A DNA stretch of 64,000 nt from Boletus sp. NGJ (taxonomy: Eukaryota > Basidiomycota > Agaricomycetes > Boletales > Boletaceae), in the NCBI GenBank assembly GCA_019096195.1, contig JAGTXK010000005.1:455166-519165 (forward strand), written 5' to 3'. The notes under the pieces are model-generated. The model ran no database searches and was not told the origin of the DNA. It saw only the letters and a list, made by a program, of their open reading frames with translations. Shown piece by piece: positions 45,941-58,353 of this stretch; the first letter of the stretch is position 1, and every line of letters begins with the position of its first letter. The position numbers and the translations under genes were made by a program.

Positions 45941-46205
45941 TTGGGTTTAAACTCAGTTTATACAAGGCTAATTGGACAATGCCACTATCATGTGCACTAT
46001 GCACACCCACTAGCCATACCATTATGGTTGGAGGGTCCCTGCTTATTTTTTGACTGACCACACCATTATGATCAGATTTCTCGCCTGTGCCACATCATTG
46101 TGGCAAAAAGCCACTCTTTCCAAACTCCGATTCAAACTCCGACTGACAAGCCACTGACAGCACTCCTCTGGCCCCTCTCCCCACAGTCCTCTCATTTGCT
46201 TGCCA
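45941..46205 (-). repeat. Right inverted terminal repeat
   Basis: Mirror of 43605-43888. The similarity to the DIRS end at 41630-41705 continues rightward to about 46440. Confidence 0.75.
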
Positions 46206-46789
46206 GCTGTGCATAATTGGAATTCAACTCTTCTTGCTTTTGTTCTCAGAGTCCTCTTGTTTGCTTGCTAGCCACTGCCTTTGCTTTACCCCTTCCCTCC
46301 CTTCCCTTGTTGCCTAGTGTTTCTAGTGGCTTCGTCCTGTATGTGTCCACTTCACTCCAATGTCATTCTGAGGTAGACTATTCTATCTTGGCTTTGCTGG
46401 CTTCTCGTTCTGGTGTCCTCTAAGGCTAGTCTAATTGGAGCCTGTAATGTCAAATTTGATGAGAATGTTACCTGGTCCCACTTCTGACTTGGATTCTGAT
46501 CATGATGACAACAGCACAGTGTCCATCACCCCTTCCACCCCTGGGCCATCATCTACAAACCTGACCTCTACAATAGTTGTTGTCAAGTCACTTTGAATAT
46601 CAACTTAAATGAAAACACTCACACCAAAGAGAGTTGTCTAAAATCAATTGAACAGGATATTGATATTGTGGAGGCAGTTTGGTATGTTATCATCAAAAAG
46701 CAAGCCAATACCACCATTTGAAGTGAGAAGCACTGTGATCCCTCTCACCCTGGCTATGACAGACTATCACCAGTGACCTCTGAGAAGGC

Positions 46790-46875
46790 CATGCAGTCAT
46801 ATGTCTATGAGCTTGCACATCTTCCAGAGGGCCATAAGACAATTGGATGCAACTAGGTCCTAGATAGAGTTCCAG
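46790..46875 (+). pseudogene. Ty1/Copia reverse transcriptase scrap
   Basis: Translates to VYELAHLPEGHKTIGCN, stop, VLDRV. This matches the start of a Copia RT domain (usually WEL..LP.G...I.CKWV), with the conserved Trp changed to TAG. Surrounding sequence is too degraded to follow. Confidence 0.5.
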
Positions 46876-48047
46876 GAGGATTAACAGAGGTGGATTGTGT
46901 TATGCTTACCTTAGGTAGAGATAGGTGTAGACTCAAAAGGTTCAGTTGGCAACTAGCCAATGGAGTGTTGCATAGCAGTGAGCTACTAGAGTCAAGGGTA
47001 CTGAGTCATCTAGTATGGAACCAACTACATTGTAGCAACAGACAAGTTCAGCTGTTTTGTCAAGAGGTAAGAGTAGGAGCACTTGGTCAAGAGTGGAACA
47101 ATGACTCTTAGAGAGCTGGAGAAATGATATGACTTATATTGTGTTCTACAGAGGGTTTATATACATAGAGCATGAGATGTTCAGGGCTGGTCATAGAACC
47201 TTTGTGGAAGACAATGGAAGGAACTTGATGACAAAGAAAGGAATATGGCAGAACATTATGTATATAATAGAAGGTAAAAGCAAGGGGGCATTCTGTATAT
47301 CAGTAGGATGTCAAAAGGAAGTAGTAGAATGAACTGTTAGTAGATATGTGGGGTTCCAACAGCATATAAGAAGGAGTTGAGAGGAAATGAGATGAAATAG
47401 GGAAAAGCAGGAAAGAATCATAACAGATCAGTCTTCAAGGCTAGCTTGGTTGTGCAGGGTTTCTCCCAGGTTCTAGATGTAGACTATGGGGCCACTATGG
47501 TCCATCTGGGTTTCACTTGAACCAAATCCAATCACACCGTATTTTACAATAATGGGGCCACTTCCTCAGCCAACATTATGCATATCTGATGTTTCCTTAG
47601 CTGGCATGTTGACAATGGTATGGTTGTATTGAACTCACTATATATAAAGGCCCAAGGTCCACTGGAGGACCTCAGTCTTGTCATCTTGATCTTTCCCATT
47701 CTTTACTGGTAGCTACAGTGACCTCAAAAACCCTTTTCATACTAACCCTTACTGCAGTGTGTGAAGCACACTGCCAGACACTGTGGGAATTTCACTTAGC
47801 TTTGGTGGAGTTATGAATAGTACATACTCTTGGCTACAGAATCACCCCCTAGGTCATGTGATTTGGCTCCTGGGCTATGGAGATATAGTCAATTCAAAAT
47901 AGTAATACCATGGAAAGGGTTTTTGAGCTTTTGATTTGCTAAGTGGAATCTTAGTTATATTGTAGTATAATTGCCATTGTTTATTAGTACAAACATAAGA
48001 TACACATATAAATAGTATGTCTGAGTTTAAACAAGCTCCCACACTTC
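46876..48047. other. Degraded repeat sequence, no gene
   Basis: Short frames only (46890-47111 and 47129-47332), without motifs. A TATATAAAGG element at 47641 after TTGAACTCAC could be the TATA box of a relic LTR, but no partner LTR is in the window. Confidence 0.35.
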
Positions 48048-48775
48048 TTGATTCTCAATCACCATCATGATCAGATCTCTTTCTCTTACTCAGCAAAATA
48101 TCATCCTTATAATAAAATCAATATAAAAAATGTCCACAATATCATCCCCTCTTTGCTTGATTCTGGCCATTCTGGTGAAGCCATTGCCAAGCAAACAGGT
48201 GTCAGTCCTTCTGCCATATCTAAACTTTGTTTCAAAGAGTGTTCTGGCCTTATTAAAGCTGTTGGAGGTTGTCCCTTCAAGCTTTCTTCTACTGATATCT
48301 GTCATGCCCAACATCTTATCACCTCTAGAAAGGCTGAAAATGCTGTCCAAGTGACCAGATCATTTACAAACATCATCAACCAATCTCTCTCTGCCAGTAC
48401 TGTCTGTCTCCACTTGAAGAAAGCTGGTATGAAAGCTGTAGTCAAGTTGAAATGCCCTATTCTCTCTGCTAGGCATCACAAAATTGATTTGGATTTTGCC
48501 TATGCTCATAAGAACTGGACTATAGAGGACTGGAAGAAGGTAGTATGATGGTTTGATAAGATCAAAATCAATCATCTAGAGTTAGATGGACACAAATGGG
48601 CATGGAAAAGGGTAGGTAGGGCCTTAGTGATAAGCTGGTGCAGGGAACCCTCAAGTTTGGAGGAGATTCTCTTATGATGTGAGGCTGTATGACTTGGAAG
48701 GGAGTTGGTTTTGCTATTAAGATTGATGGTAGGATGGATGGAGATCTCTATCTTCAAATGAACTCCAACAAACCC
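48048..48775 (+). pseudogene. Tc1/mariner-type transposase, dead and truncated
   Basis: The N-terminal HTH reads SLLDSGHSGEAIAKQTGVSP. A second DNA-binding region and LSARHHKIDLDFAYAHKNWT follow, then DWKKVV, a TGA, and WFDKIKINHLELDGHKWAWK, which carries the first catalytic Asp region. A frameshift then leads to LKFGGDSLMM, a stop, and CMTWKGVGFAIKIDGRMDG. It is cut off at about 48780 by the truncated Gypsy element. At least two stops and one frameshift make it inactive. Confidence 0.75.
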
Positions 48776-48784
48776 TAAAGTATT

Positions 48785-49693
48785 ATGGTCTCAATCCTAT
48801 TGAACTGGATGTCCAAGGGAAAAGGAAAAGTGTTTGCAGAAGCCTGGCTGACCCGGCTACTCGATGACACTGTGCCACTCGCAGACAAATCCTACAATGA
48901 AATCAAGAAAGTCTTCGCCCTCACCTTCACCCCCCACAACACCAGCAACCTAGCAATGGCAGAACTAGGGTCCCTCCGACAAAACACTAAGGACCCAAAG
49001 GGATTCAACAAATTCATTTCCCAGTTCTCACTGCTAGTGGTTCACTCGGAACTACAAGAATTTCGTTCCATTCTCAAATTCTTTCTCAGGGGGATTGATC
49101 CAAACATTGCCTGACAGATGGTCAACAGTGAGACCTTCCAAAAAGCCAAGAAAATGGAAGAAGTCTACAAAGTAGCTGCCAACATCCACAGGGCATGGCA
49201 ATGAATTGAAGGAATACAGAAAGGACCCTTTGCGTCCTTTGAAAGAGGCTGAGGAAATCACCATGATCCGAACACAATGGATGTGGATAGGATCACCTTG
49301 TCTCCTATCGAACAGGCCAAGTGGATGAGAGAGCGAAGATGCTTCATCTGCAACAAGATTGGGTGCAGTACCAGGAACCACCCAGGATATCGGCCAGTTA
49401 GGAGAGAGGAACATAGGAAACCACAGGAGATGCACACCAGGGTGGTCATCACCCAAGAAACACCACAGGATCCCCTTGACAAGTATCTCGCAGAAGTTGC
49501 CAGAAATAACAGACGAGACACAGTTCTCAGAACGCTCCAGACAGTCTACGACATGGGACTGGACAAGCAGGAACTCGTTTTGGAACGAGTACAAGAAGCT
49601 GCTGCAAGAGAATGGGAAGAGAACGTCAACTCTCTTGCCCTTGGACCTGCTACACAAATTCCCCCTTCTCCCATGGACCAAACATCTTTTTAG
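48785..49693 (+). pseudogene. Chromovirus 1 gag
   Basis: Capsid-like helices (KGKVFAEAWLTRLLDDTVPL; MAELGSLRQNTKDPKGFNKF) run to a TGA near 49111. They resume as QMVNSETFQKAKKMEEVYKV, with further TGA codons near 49202 and 49249. The C-terminal knuckle-like part reads RRCFICNKIGCSTRNHPGY. Several of these stops sit where an Arg CGA is expected. Confidence 0.7.
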
Positions 49694-49701
49694 GTGGAAG
49701 A

Positions 49702-52700
49702 GATGTACCAACATCACCCTCTTCCTACACGATTGCCCCTGTATTTATTTCTGGATCGAAGAGTAATTCTATTCGCATTCCTCTCTCGATCTGGAAGCAG
49801 GATGGCAAAATCATTGGAACACAAGCCTTAATTGATAGCGGAGCAACAGGATGCTTCATCTCAAGACACACGGTGGAGAAGATGGGGTTACCCACATGGA
49901 AGCTGGACAATCCGGTCCAAGCTTGGAACGTCGATGGAACCCAAAACCAGTCTGGAACCATCAAGGAAAGGACCAACATCGTGTTGGACTATGGAGGCAT
50001 ACAAGAACAGCAGGATCTCTATGTCCTCAACTGCGGCAAGGATGAAGTTATCTTAGGACTTCCATGGCTCAGGGCAGTCAACCCTGATATCAACTGGACA
50101 GAAGGATGGGTAACAATAGTACCGTCTTCCTATCAGTGGACTCAAGGCGATCCACCAGGAACACTTGAACAGCGATACCTGCTGAGGTATCTGGAACATG
50201 ACGAAAGGGAGTACGTGCAGGATGGACTCTACGAGACCTTTTGCCACTGGACGCCCTTGCAATGGGCCAAATTCTTCAATGTGCATGGGGATGTACCAGA
50301 GTTTGTCATCAAGAGGACCACTCTGTCTACCAAGATCACCCAATAGGCACAGAAGACAAAGAGCATATTACCAAATGTGTTCAAGGAATACAAAGACGTC
50401 TTCATGTAGAAGACGATCACCAAATTACCTCCCTCTAGGCAATACGACCATGCCATCGAGTTAAAAGACTCGTTTGTTCCAAAACAAGCCAAGGCGTACC
50501 CTCTCAACCCATTGGAACAACAGGCATGCTGGGAATTCATTACTGAACATCTTAACACAGGGAAGATATTGCCATCAAAATCTCCCCAAGCCGCTCCTTT
50601 CTTCTTTGTACAGAAGAAAGATGGGAAACTCTGCCCCTGCCAAGACTACCGATATCTTAACAGCCACACAATCAAGAATGCCTACCCTCTCCCCTTAATT
50701 TCTGACCTCCTGGACAAATTAAAGGGATTGTCAATTTTCACTAAATTTGACGTACGATGGGGCTATAACAACGTCTTGATCAAACCAGAAGATCGGTGGA
50801 AGGCGGCATTTCTCACTCCATTCGGGCTATTCAAACCAAATGTCATGTTCTTCGGAATGTGCAATTCCCCAGCAACGTTCCAAGCATTCATGGACGATCT
50901 CTTTGGAGATTACATCGCAGAGGGATGGTTGGTGATATACATGGACAATCTGTTGATTCATTCTTCAGATCAGATAACTCACGATGAGAGGACACGGAAG
51001 GTCCTAGAACGCTTCCAACAGCATGAAATGTACCTCAAATTGGAGAAGTGTACCTTCTCAGCCGAAGAAGTTGAATATCTCAGGATGATCGTAAAGAAGG
51101 ATGGAGTCCAAATGGACCCAATCAAACTCAATGCCATCAAACAATGGAAGCCTCCGGTGAACGTGAAGGACGTACGGTTCTTCATTGGGTTCTGCAATTT
51201 TTACAGGAAGTTCATCCCCTCCTTTTCTGACATTCCACGTCCTTTGCTGGACCTCACAAAGCAAACGACGACTTGGTCCTGGGGACCACTTCAAGAAAAA
51301 ATCATTCAGAACCTTACAAGCAGCATTCACCAAGAAACCCATCCTCGCCTTCCCAGATACTTCAAAACCCTTCACTCTCATGACAGATGCCTCACTCACG
51401 GCGTCAGGAGCGGTACTCATGCAAAACAATAACAATGGAGATATGCAACCGTGTGGCTATCTCTCAGAAATGTTCTCTCCGGCAGAGAGAAACTATGACA
51501 TCTATGACAGGGAACTACTGGCTGTTATACGAGGTTTGAAAGAATGGCGGCAATACCTCCTTGGATCCCCCAACCCAGTAACAGTGTTGACCGACCACAA
51601 GAACCTGATGTTCTTTAAGGAACCCCCCGCCAACTATTCCGACGACAAGCATGATGGCTTTTGTTCCTCCAAGACTATGACATGGTCTACCAAGCCCTAT
51701 CTAGAACAAAAATGGCCCCCGCAGATGCTTTATCTCGTCAGAACGAGATCGATACTTCCAAGGACAATGAAGATGTGCAACTCCTCCCATCTAATGCATT
51801 CGACTATCAGGTACGAATGATCAACCTGGCATTGGCTGAGAAAATCAAGGGATCTGCCCAGAAAGATCCATTGGTACTCTCTGCCTTAGAATTTGTGGGA
51901 CAAGGAGAACCTCTCTTCACCCAGTCCAATGTGGAAGACTGGACCTTTGACAATGGCAACCTCTACTTTCAAAACCGGATGTACATCCCTGGCCCAGCCC
52001 GGCAGGAGTTGGTCTCCTCTATCCATTCCTCTTTTAAGGGGGGACACAGCAGACACCTTTGCACCACTCAACTCCTAGCCAAGGACTACTGGTGGCCTGG
52101 ACTCACTACATTCGTCCGCAAGTAAGTCACTGGTTGTGCCATCTGCCAGAGTAACAAGGTCCAGACACACCCTACGGTTCCCCCGGTCACTCCCCTAACC
52201 TTCAAAGAACGCTGCCCTTTCCAAAATCTATCAGTGGATTTAATCACCAACCTACCCCCAGTGGGGGGTTTTGATTCAGTCATGGTTGTGGTAGACCATG
52301 GGCTTAGTAAGGGGGTAATTCTCGCCCCTTGCACAAAAACGGTAGACACGGCTGGTATAGCCCATCTTTTCTTCGAAAAAGTCTTCCTATGGTACGGTTT
52401 ACATGACAAACTGGTTTCAGATCGTGGTCCACAGTTCGCATCTGTGTTCGCTCAGGAGCTCTCCAGACTCCTGAACTACAATGTCGCCCTTTCTATGGCC
52501 TACCATCCACAAACAGATGGCGAAATGGAACGATATAACCAAGAACTAGAAACCTACCTACGAATATTCTGCAACGGTCAACCACAAAAGTGGTTGGAAT
52601 TATTACCTATGGTGGAGTTCGCTCACAACTCCGCAACCCACTCGGTCACTGGAAAATCGCCCTTCTTCTTGATCCTCGGATATGAACCAAGAGCATATCC

Positions 52701-53163
52701 TTCTATCGGGAAAACTTTCCTACCAGCCCTGGAGGAGAGACTTTCTTCCCGAGATGAATCAAGAAAGGAAGCAGAAGTGGCACACAAATTGGCACAACTA
52801 CACATGAAGGAGAGAGTTCACTCTCGCTTCAAACTCTGGAAACTCGGAGATAAGATATGGCTAGACGCCAAAAACCTAAAACTCCAAGTCCCCTCCCGAA
52901 AACTATCATCAAAACAAACCAGACCATTTGAAATTACTCAAGTGGTGTCCTCCGTGGTGTTCCGACTCAAGTTGCTGAAACAGTGGAAGATCCACGATGT
53001 GTTCCATGCATCCCTACTATCCCCATATCGGGAAACCACGGAACACAGTCCTAATTTCACTCAACCACCACCGGAACTTGTCGGAACTGAAGAGGAATAC
53101 AAAATAGACAGTATCATCAACCATCGGGGAAAACCAGGAAGAAGGCAATACCTGATGCACTAG
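49702..53163 (+). pseudogene. Chromovirus 1 pol: protease, RT, RNase H, integrase
   Basis: The protease motif ALIDSGATGCFISRHTV lies near 49830. The RT carries LCPCQDYRYLNSHTIKNAYP, KFDVRWGYNNVLIKPEDRWK, and VIYMDNLLIHS (second Asp replaced by Asn). RNase H: LMTDASLTASGAVLMQ and DRELLAVIRGLKEWRQYLLG. Integrase: an H2C2 finger near 52030-52150 interrupted by TAA, then the catalytic core with VDLITNLPPVGGFDS, LVSDRGPQFASVFAQEL and HPQTDGEMERYNQELE (the D, D, E triad). Frame changes occur near 51290 and 51660. Confidence 0.8.
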
Positions 53164-53263
53164 AAAGGATATTCCGCAGCAGAAAGGACTTGGGAACCAG
53201 AGACCAATCTTGGAAACACCAAGGAAATACTCCTGGAGTATAAAAGACGACTCAGACTCTGAG
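53090..53263 (+). pseudogene. Chromovirus 1 chromodomain
   Basis: Reads EEYKIDSIINHRGKPGRRQY, LMH, TAG, KGYSAAERTWEPETNL. The TAG at 53161-53163 replaces the conserved Trp of the WKGY motif. Such chromodomains direct integration to heterochromatin by binding methylated H3. Confidence 0.75.
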
Positions 53264-53639
53264 ACAAATCCATGCCCCAAAACAACACCTCCCTCTTCAT
53301 TCTGCTTGCCTGCGTATCTGCTGCCCTCATCCAAGCCTGCCTTCAGAAGCAATACCCAGATCTCGACATTCCCAAACATATCGAACAACACTGGTGCTTC
53401 TGCAAGATTGATTATTGCCCCTATCATCACGCCTGGTAGATGACTCTCGCCCCCCTTTCTGTACGCCTCAACAGACTCTCCTCCGCCCACCACTGGAATC
53501 TTTATGCTGCAATTCTTGATAACCCTGTCGCAGTCCGAACCCTCCAGACTATCTCCTTCTTCTCCTGTGACGACTCACTCGTCTAGCTCGTTGCCCTCTA
53601 TAGATCTTACTCCTCACTTTGATCCCTTCTCTCCCAGAC

Positions 53640-54600
53640 CTATGGGAACTTGGCAGGTCCCTATGACTCCAATGCCCAACAGACTGCCGAAGAAGAAAGG
53701 GCAACGGAAGGGATCCTTGAGATTCACAAACTTGTTCTCAACCTCCTTTTCATTGAGGGATTCAACTATTCCCTCACCCTTCTGCCCATCAACATCCGTG
53801 ATCGCCTCCTCCACCCCACCATCCTCTCCCTCTCAGAGGAAGAAAGTCGTGTTTTCTTTGCCCCCTTGTTAACCACCACGCCCTCCTACCCCATTCCTCC
53901 TAGACGAACCCCTTCCGTGGCGGAGCGACCCATGGAGAACATCAATGGAATCAGAAGCATTAATGGAGTTGATAGAGACTCTCCAGAAACACGGAGAGCC
54001 CAGTCCTCTGATGACACCGTTGTCGCCTCCCCTTCCTCCACAAATCCCAACCCCTCCTCCCGAGGAACCCCTCCAATACCAGTCCTCCCAGTTCCTCCCC
54101 CAGCTGTTTCCTGACCCACCAGAACCCTCCGCCAACAAGGAGCCATGGTGTTCTTGGTCGGCCTTCCCTCTCACCCCATTGACTGAGGTCTTCTCCACAC
54201 ATTGGGGGACTCTACAATGAGGAGCCCTACTCCTTCCTCCGTTCCCATTCCTGGGGCCGCCGCAGGCGCCTCTCCTACTAGCCATTCCGACTCAATGGCT
54301 AGTTATCCCAATCCCCTGCCCAGCGCCAGATCGCCTCATAATCATCGAGCTCCCCTCACCGGCATCCACTGCTACGAATGTGGACGTCAAGGTCACCTTC
54401 GGCCCACCTGCCCCCAGTACCATTGCCCCTACTGTAGGGTGGTTGCCCCCAACCATCCACAGTATGCTTGCCCATGAAGAACTTGCACATACTGTGGGGG
54501 ACTAGGACACAGCTACCAGACGTGTCCCAGCCAGGGAGTCTTCAACGACTCTTGGGACCTTACCAACTATGAGGAGAATAAGGGAGATCGGAGTTCTTGA
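53640..54600 (+). pseudogene. Extra ORF downstream of pol with three CCHC-like knuckles
   Basis: A first part (ERATEGILEIHKLVLNLLFI; LPINIRDRLLHPTILSLSEE) leads to a proline-rich stretch. After a frame change come CYECGRQGHLRPTC, CPYCRVVAPNHPQYAC, a TGA, and CTYCGGLGHSYQTC. Zinc knuckles normally sit in gag, upstream of protease. Here they lie between the chromodomain and the probable 3' LTR. This may be a third ORF of this lineage or gag of a second, older element. Confidence 0.55.
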
Positions 54601-54630
54601 GATGGAACTTCAAGACTACAAGGAGGGTAA

Positions 54631-55620
54631 TGTTATGGTTACTGAAGGGGGTACATCTTTTCCACTTCCTTCACCTCCTGTAGGACTATGGGACGACCTA
54701 TTCTTCAACTCGGACCAGGGATTCCCCCACAACACCAACTCAGGCATTGCCCCATCCGGAACCTCCTTTCTAGAAAGTTATCCATAACTCCCTTTTCAGG
54801 AATCTACCCATTTGGTATGGACACCGCCTCCCCTATTCATCTGATATATGTTTTCTTCCTTCTTGACCCAATCATAGACATTGCCTCCTTGGCTGTGCTC
54901 TCTCGTGCATAGTCTAGTATTCCTACCTTCCCATTTTGACTCATGCCTTGATCCATTTATAGTAATCTTTTGTCTGCGACTAACGATTACTATATTTGTT
55001 ATGAAGCCTGCCCTAGACAGGTAAGGCCTATAAATAGGGATGCAGGCCCTTCATGTAACTCTAACCTAGATCTACACTCCTTTCCGTGTAATCTACCTGC
55101 TTCTCCTGCAAAGGTTTCACTTCACCTCAGAAGCCGTCCTTCCACGCTCTGGAGGTGATTGCCCTCGTGCTTGTGATCTTCCTTCTCATCACTTTGCACT
55201 TGTGCGCCATCATTGCCATTACAGGCTCCTAAAGCTTTGGCAACCCCAATGACCAACAGAGGTTGGTCGTTGTCGGTTAGGACTCTGCCACTGACCCAGC
55301 AAGCTCAGGACCCTGCCACCAGCACTCGTAAAGCCTGGGACTCCGCCACCGGCACTAGGCCGAGTAAGCCCAGAGAACTAGCTGATGGAAGGCAACTTCC
55401 TCTGGCCTCCACATCCGGTCTGCCCATCCTTCATGAAGAATTGCACCACTGTGGTAAATCCAAGACTCTGCCAATGGTTGTAGAGGTAACAACAGGACTC
55501 TACGTAAAGCTAGCAGTTGGTCCCCAGTCAGAGGAAACCTTGGGCCTCTGGAGGTAGATATTTCCCTCAAGTCCTGCTAGTCCTATAATCCAATAGGGGG
55601 ATTATACGGGAACGTGTCAC
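54631..55620 (+). repeat. Probable 3' LTR of chromovirus 1
   Basis: Starts TGTTATGGTTACTGAAGG just after a purine-rich AAGGAGGG and seems to end near ACGTGTCACA. No second copy is in the window, so both boundaries are guesses. Confidence 0.35.
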
Positions 55621-55780
55621 ATTGTTACCCAGCATAACAGGTATAGGGTTGTGACGTAGCCTGACGTAGTGTCTAGACTTAAGGTCTAGGTATAGTTTAA
55701 CTATGTAATCGTTTCATGGGATCATTAAGTCTTAGCTAACTATGATAATCTTATGGAAAAATGTTGGAGTCATTTTATCA
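55621..55780 (-). repeat. Probable part of the 3' LTR of chromovirus 2
   Basis: On the - strand a polypurine tract (AAAAAGGGGG) is followed by TGATAAAATGACTCC at 55780, the usual PPT-TG arrangement at the start of a 3' LTR. The other end of this LTR is not resolved. Confidence 0.45.
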
Positions 55781-55788
55781 CCCCCTTT

Positions 55789-58004
55789 TTAGCCGTCGAA
55801 CTCCCAGTCAACGATGATACCAGTGAGCTTGACGTCTTTGTGAGACTCGGGGATCTCAAAGAGGTGGTCGGGCAGGTGATTGAGGGATGCCATGTATGAG
55901 TGGAAGGATGGGTCATCAAATAGCGAGGTGCTGGGGAACGCGCATGTTGGGCAGTCGCACTCGTCGTCAGCAAGAGTGTGGATGGTGGTGGGGTTTTTGC
56001 AGTGAAATTTCTCAATCACCTGTGGGGCATTTGAGACGTTCTTCTTTGGTTTCCAGGTGCATTCCTCGCAGGGGTATCCTTTCCACTGTACAAGGTACTC
56101 TGTTTTACCATGTTGCTTACATGAGTCGGCAATGTGTTCAACCTCATATTCCTCTTGTTGTTGGACGATAACCAGGGGTGGTGGTTTCAGTTTTGTCTGG
56201 GAGGGGAATGTGCCGGGGTGGTAGGGCATGAGGAGTGACTTGTGGAAGACGGGGTGGATTCCTTTTCACATCTTCAGGAGGTCGAGCTCATAGGAAGCCT
56301 CGCCCACCTTTCATTTCACTTTGAATGGCCCATGTCATTTATCATCAAACTTCTTTGTTGGTCGGTCAGTTTGGATATGGGTTCCTCTGAGTAGAACTTG
56401 TTGACCAACGGTATATTTGATGGCAGGGGAGGCATGTTTGTCATGTGACTTTTTCATCACCTGTGCCACTTTCTCCAGTGCGCCCTTTGCCGAGTCGTGA
56501 TGCGCCTTCATCATTTCGGCAAAGGAGGTGGCGGACTCATTCTGTACTTCCACTCTTTTGTTGAGTATGAGTGGTTGTTGCCCATAATTGAGCAGGAACG
56601 GCAAGACACCTGTGGCACTGGTGGTCTGGGAGTTGTGGGCAAACTTGGCTAGTGGTAGCGATTCTGCCCAGTCAGTCTGGTGATGGTTTATGTAGATGCA
56701 CAGGTACTTCTCTACCTCTCGGTTGATGCATTCCGTCTGGCTGTTGGTTTGGGGATGGTAGGCCGTGGACAGGTTGGCTTCAATGCTGAGGAGGGAGTAG
56801 AGGTTGCGCATGAATGACAACACAAATTGTGTTCCTCGATCTGAGATCACCTTACAGGGGATGCCATGGAGTTTGAATATTTGGTCGCAGATTGTTGTGA
56901 CTCCTTGTGACATAACGGTGTCCATTACCGGTGCTAGGTGAATCATCTTCAAGAAATGGTCGACGATGACTAAGATGGCATTCTTGCCATCTGATTGGGG
57001 GAGGGGGCCGATCAGGTCTATGGAGATGATTTCCCATGGGGATAATGGGATTTCATTTGGGTGGAGTGGCGTGTGGATTGCTGAGGTTTTGGCTTTAACC
57101 TTTTGGCATGTATTGCAACCTTTTATGTATGACTCCATGTCTCTTCGTAGTGATGGCCAATAGTATTCACTCATGATTAGGTCATGTGTTCGCTGGATAC
57201 CAGGATGGCCGGCGATCGGGTGATCATGATTTGCGATGAGGATGTCCTCTTGGAGTTTTGCATCGTTTGGCATGTATACAAGCAATTTCCAGTGGACGAG
57301 TCCTTCTTTGCGGGTCCAGGGTGAGTTCTCCTTCTCTAGGCCATCTTTGGCAAACTGCTCGAGTTTGTACTGCATTTTGGTGATTCTCGAGAGCATGCTT
57401 GCAGGTGTGATGGCTTTGAGGGAGACTGTTGTGGAGGTCAGCGACAGTGGGGGTGAAAAAAGCACGTCGGGAAGTAGTGTTTGTGCAGTGTTATTGGTTG
57501 TCACCCCCTTTTCAAAGTCTGGCCTCTGGGACAGAGAATCCGCAGGGTTGGTTTTGCCAGGTCGGTGGCTGATAACTATGTGGTATTCTTGTAGTATTTG
57601 TTGCCATCTGGCTTGACGGCATGTGAGATCTTGTGGTCGACAGAAGAATTCGAGGTTCTTATGGTCTGTCCAGATCTTGATTGGGTGCGTGGCTTCGAGG
57701 AGGCATTGCCACCATTCATTGAGAGCAAACATGATGGCGAGCATCTCCAGGTCAGCTGCATGGTAGTTTCACTCAGCGTCATTGAGGGAACAGGAGATGA
57801 AGGTGACGGGGTGCCATATGCCATCGTGTCATTGGGAGAGGATGGCGCCAATGCCAATGCCAGAACTGTCAGTTTCGATGCGGTAGGGGTCATCGTCGGT
57901 TGGCATGGCTAGCGCCAGGGCAGAGGAGATAGTGTCCTTGAGGGTTTGGAAGGCCTCCTGGCAGGTTGTCGTCCACTCAAAGTCTTTCTTTACTGCTAAT
58001 AGGT
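55789..58004 (-). pseudogene. Gypsy chromovirus 2 pol fragment: RNase H, integrase, chromodomain
   Basis: From 58004 leftwards: an RT-RNase H linker (VKKDFEWTTTCQEAFQTLKD), RNase H with YRIETDSSGIGIGAILSQ, a TGA, then a second TGA before NYHAADLEMLAIMFALNEWW. Integrase (57744-56335) has the H2C2 finger HDHPIAGHPGIQRTHDLI..CNTCQK and the core ISIDLIGPLPQSDG, VISDRGTQFVLSFMR, HPQTNSQTECINREVE. The chromodomain (56229-55789) reads VEHIADSCKQHGKTEYLVQW then KGYPCEECTWKP. It is interrupted at 58004 by the LTR of chromovirus 3; its remaining 5' part should lie beyond 64000. Confidence 0.8.
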
Positions 58005-58342
58005 TGTTGGAGGAAGAATACAAGTGGATTAGACTGGGGAATCCAGTCGTCAAAATGCTACTTTATATACATATAGGAGATGCACACAGACCAAGCAGTG
58101 CGTGTGATAAATTACTACATATAGTAAGACAGAGATTAAATGGGCTGTGTGAGAAGAGCAGAAATTAAAGAGTCGTGGGTCACATGAGGAGTGACATCAT
58201 ATGATGTCATAGGTTCTAGACCTATCATGTGATGTATTCCCATGGTCACGTGCACAGTTATGTGACTTATGAAGAAAGGAGTTGATGAAAATGAAAAGTA
58301 AGTGTTCGCATGAAAAGTTTGAAATTTTCCTATATTATAACA
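58005..58342 (-). repeat. 3' LTR of chromovirus 3
   Basis: Bounded by TGTT and AACA on the + strand. It is preceded inside the element by a purine-rich AAAGAGGGGGTAG on the - strand (the PPT). Its first ~90 bp match 63919-64000. Confidence 0.85.
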
Positions 58343-58353
58343 CTACCCCCTCT

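Larger units (their letters stand above)
43605..46205. mobile_element. 2.6-kb element with ~270-bp inverted terminal repeats
   Basis: The left arm (43605-43888, TGGCAAGCAAATGAGAGGAC onward) is the reverse complement of the right arm (45941-46205, ending TCATTTGCTTGCCA). They share GTTTAAACCCAA/TTGGGTTTAAAC at the inner ends. The interior is A/T-rich and has only short frames (44620-45043 and 45400-45703) with no recognised domain. It may be a non-autonomous DNA element or two inverted ends of a rearranged DIRS element. Confidence 0.6.
48781..55620 (+). mobile_element. Gypsy chromovirus 1, 5'-truncated
   Basis: A gag lacking its start follows the broken Tc1 gene directly, with no 5' LTR. In order: gag, protease, RT, RNase H, integrase, chromodomain, an extra ORF with zinc knuckles, then a probable 3' LTR from 54631. 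Many frameshifts and stops are present. Confidence 0.8.
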
